Shown: one piece after another, positions 30,414 through 30,550 of the stretch | Layout of the letters: the number at the start of each line of letters is the position of its first letter | Numbering within the stretch: position 1 is the first letter of the stretch | Assembly (NCBI GenBank): GCA_021152595.1 | Contig: JAGKVC010000013.1 | Location: 1 to 30,550 of the forward strand | DNA from: Clostridia bacterium | GTDB lineage: Bacteria; Bacillota; Clostridia; Oscillospirales; Ruminococcaceae | Length of the DNA: 30,550 nucleotides | Direction: 5' to 3' | Translations under genes and position numbers: made by a program | Notes under the pieces: model-generated | The model's input: only the letters and a program-made list of their open reading frames with translations | Database searches by the model: none | Told to the model about the DNA's origin: nothing

Positions 30414-30550
30414 TATGCGGTTCCGGATGCACTGCCAGACCGATACAAGCCGCTCAACACTCCACGCCGCATTTGCAGGGGAGGTCGAGGGCAGACGGAT
30501 CGCATCTCTTTGGAGGATGGGCTTCTGATATTTGTCATAGTATTTTGCAG
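30411..30550 (-). CDS. Probable DNA-deoxyinosine glycosylase, C-terminal 45 residues
   Basis: The minus strand is open from the window edge to a TAA at 30411-30413. Its end reads YYDKYQKP, then IRLPSTSPANAAWS, then VERLVSVWQCIRNRI. The LPSTSPANA block followed by a tryptophan-containing helix is the C-terminal signature I associate with hypoxanthine-DNA (deoxyinosine) glycosylases of the uracil-DNA-glycosylase superfamily, which remove deaminated adenine from DNA. Only the tail is visible, so the active-site region and total length cannot be checked. Confidence 0.7.
   Translation of the reverse strand, partial: AKYYDKYQKPILQRDAIRLPSTSPANAAWSVERLVSVWQCIRNRI

Overview
The window reads as chromosomal core DNA of an anaerobic, endospore-lineage Firmicute, most likely a Ruminococcus-like member of the Oscillospirales (inference). 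The support is a complete spoIIIAA-AH operon, an asp23-nusB-xseA block, a lysine riboswitch on a dap operon, ferredoxin-dependent indolepyruvate oxidoreductase genes, moderately GC-rich coding sequence and AT-rich promoters of the TTGACA/TATAAT type. I saw no tRNA, rRNA, CRISPR array, insertion sequence or prophage.

Layout. (1) 1-2501, minus strand: asp23, nusB, a Kae1/TsaD-like paralogue and the first half of xseA, behind a strong promoter at 2473-2501. (2) 2611-7425, minus: the eight-gene spoIIIA operon with mostly overlapping genes, insulated upstream by a terminator at 7495-7535. (3) 7545-9249, minus: a membrane-anchored alpha/beta hydrolase and a zinc-ribbon protein, separated by a strong hairpin terminator. 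(4) 9307-19764, minus: a long co-directional run with no convincing internal terminator. From its promoter it reads pncB, a clan-A-like glycoside hydrolase, a Cof-type HAD phosphatase, a lipoprotein, iorA, a small zinc ribbon, a small membrane protein, iorB, a mini-ORF, a phenylacetate-CoA-ligase homologue, a second lipoprotein and a double-ACT protein. Its 3' part looks like an aryl-pyruvate oxidation module: IorAB gives aryl-acetyl-CoA, the ligase interconverts acyl-CoA and acid, and the ACT protein may sense amino acids.

(5) 19864-25490, plus: a P-loop kinase-like protein, then adenosylhomocysteinase, a coiled-coil protein with a proline/glutamate repeat tail, purine nucleoside phosphorylase, an unknown helical protein and an SAH/MTA deaminase. 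The three enzymes fit SAH disposal through S-inosylhomocysteine and inosine rather than adenosine. Active-site residues of the hydrolase and phosphorylase agree with this, and it is the most interesting biology here. (6) 25510-29839, minus: a lysine biosynthesis operon asd-X-Y-dapA-dapB, controlled by a clear lysine riboswitch followed by an intrinsic terminator; X and Y are unrecognised. (7) 29967-30550: thioredoxin on the plus strand with its own terminator, then the C-terminal end of a minus-strand gene with the signature of DNA-deoxyinosine glycosylases.
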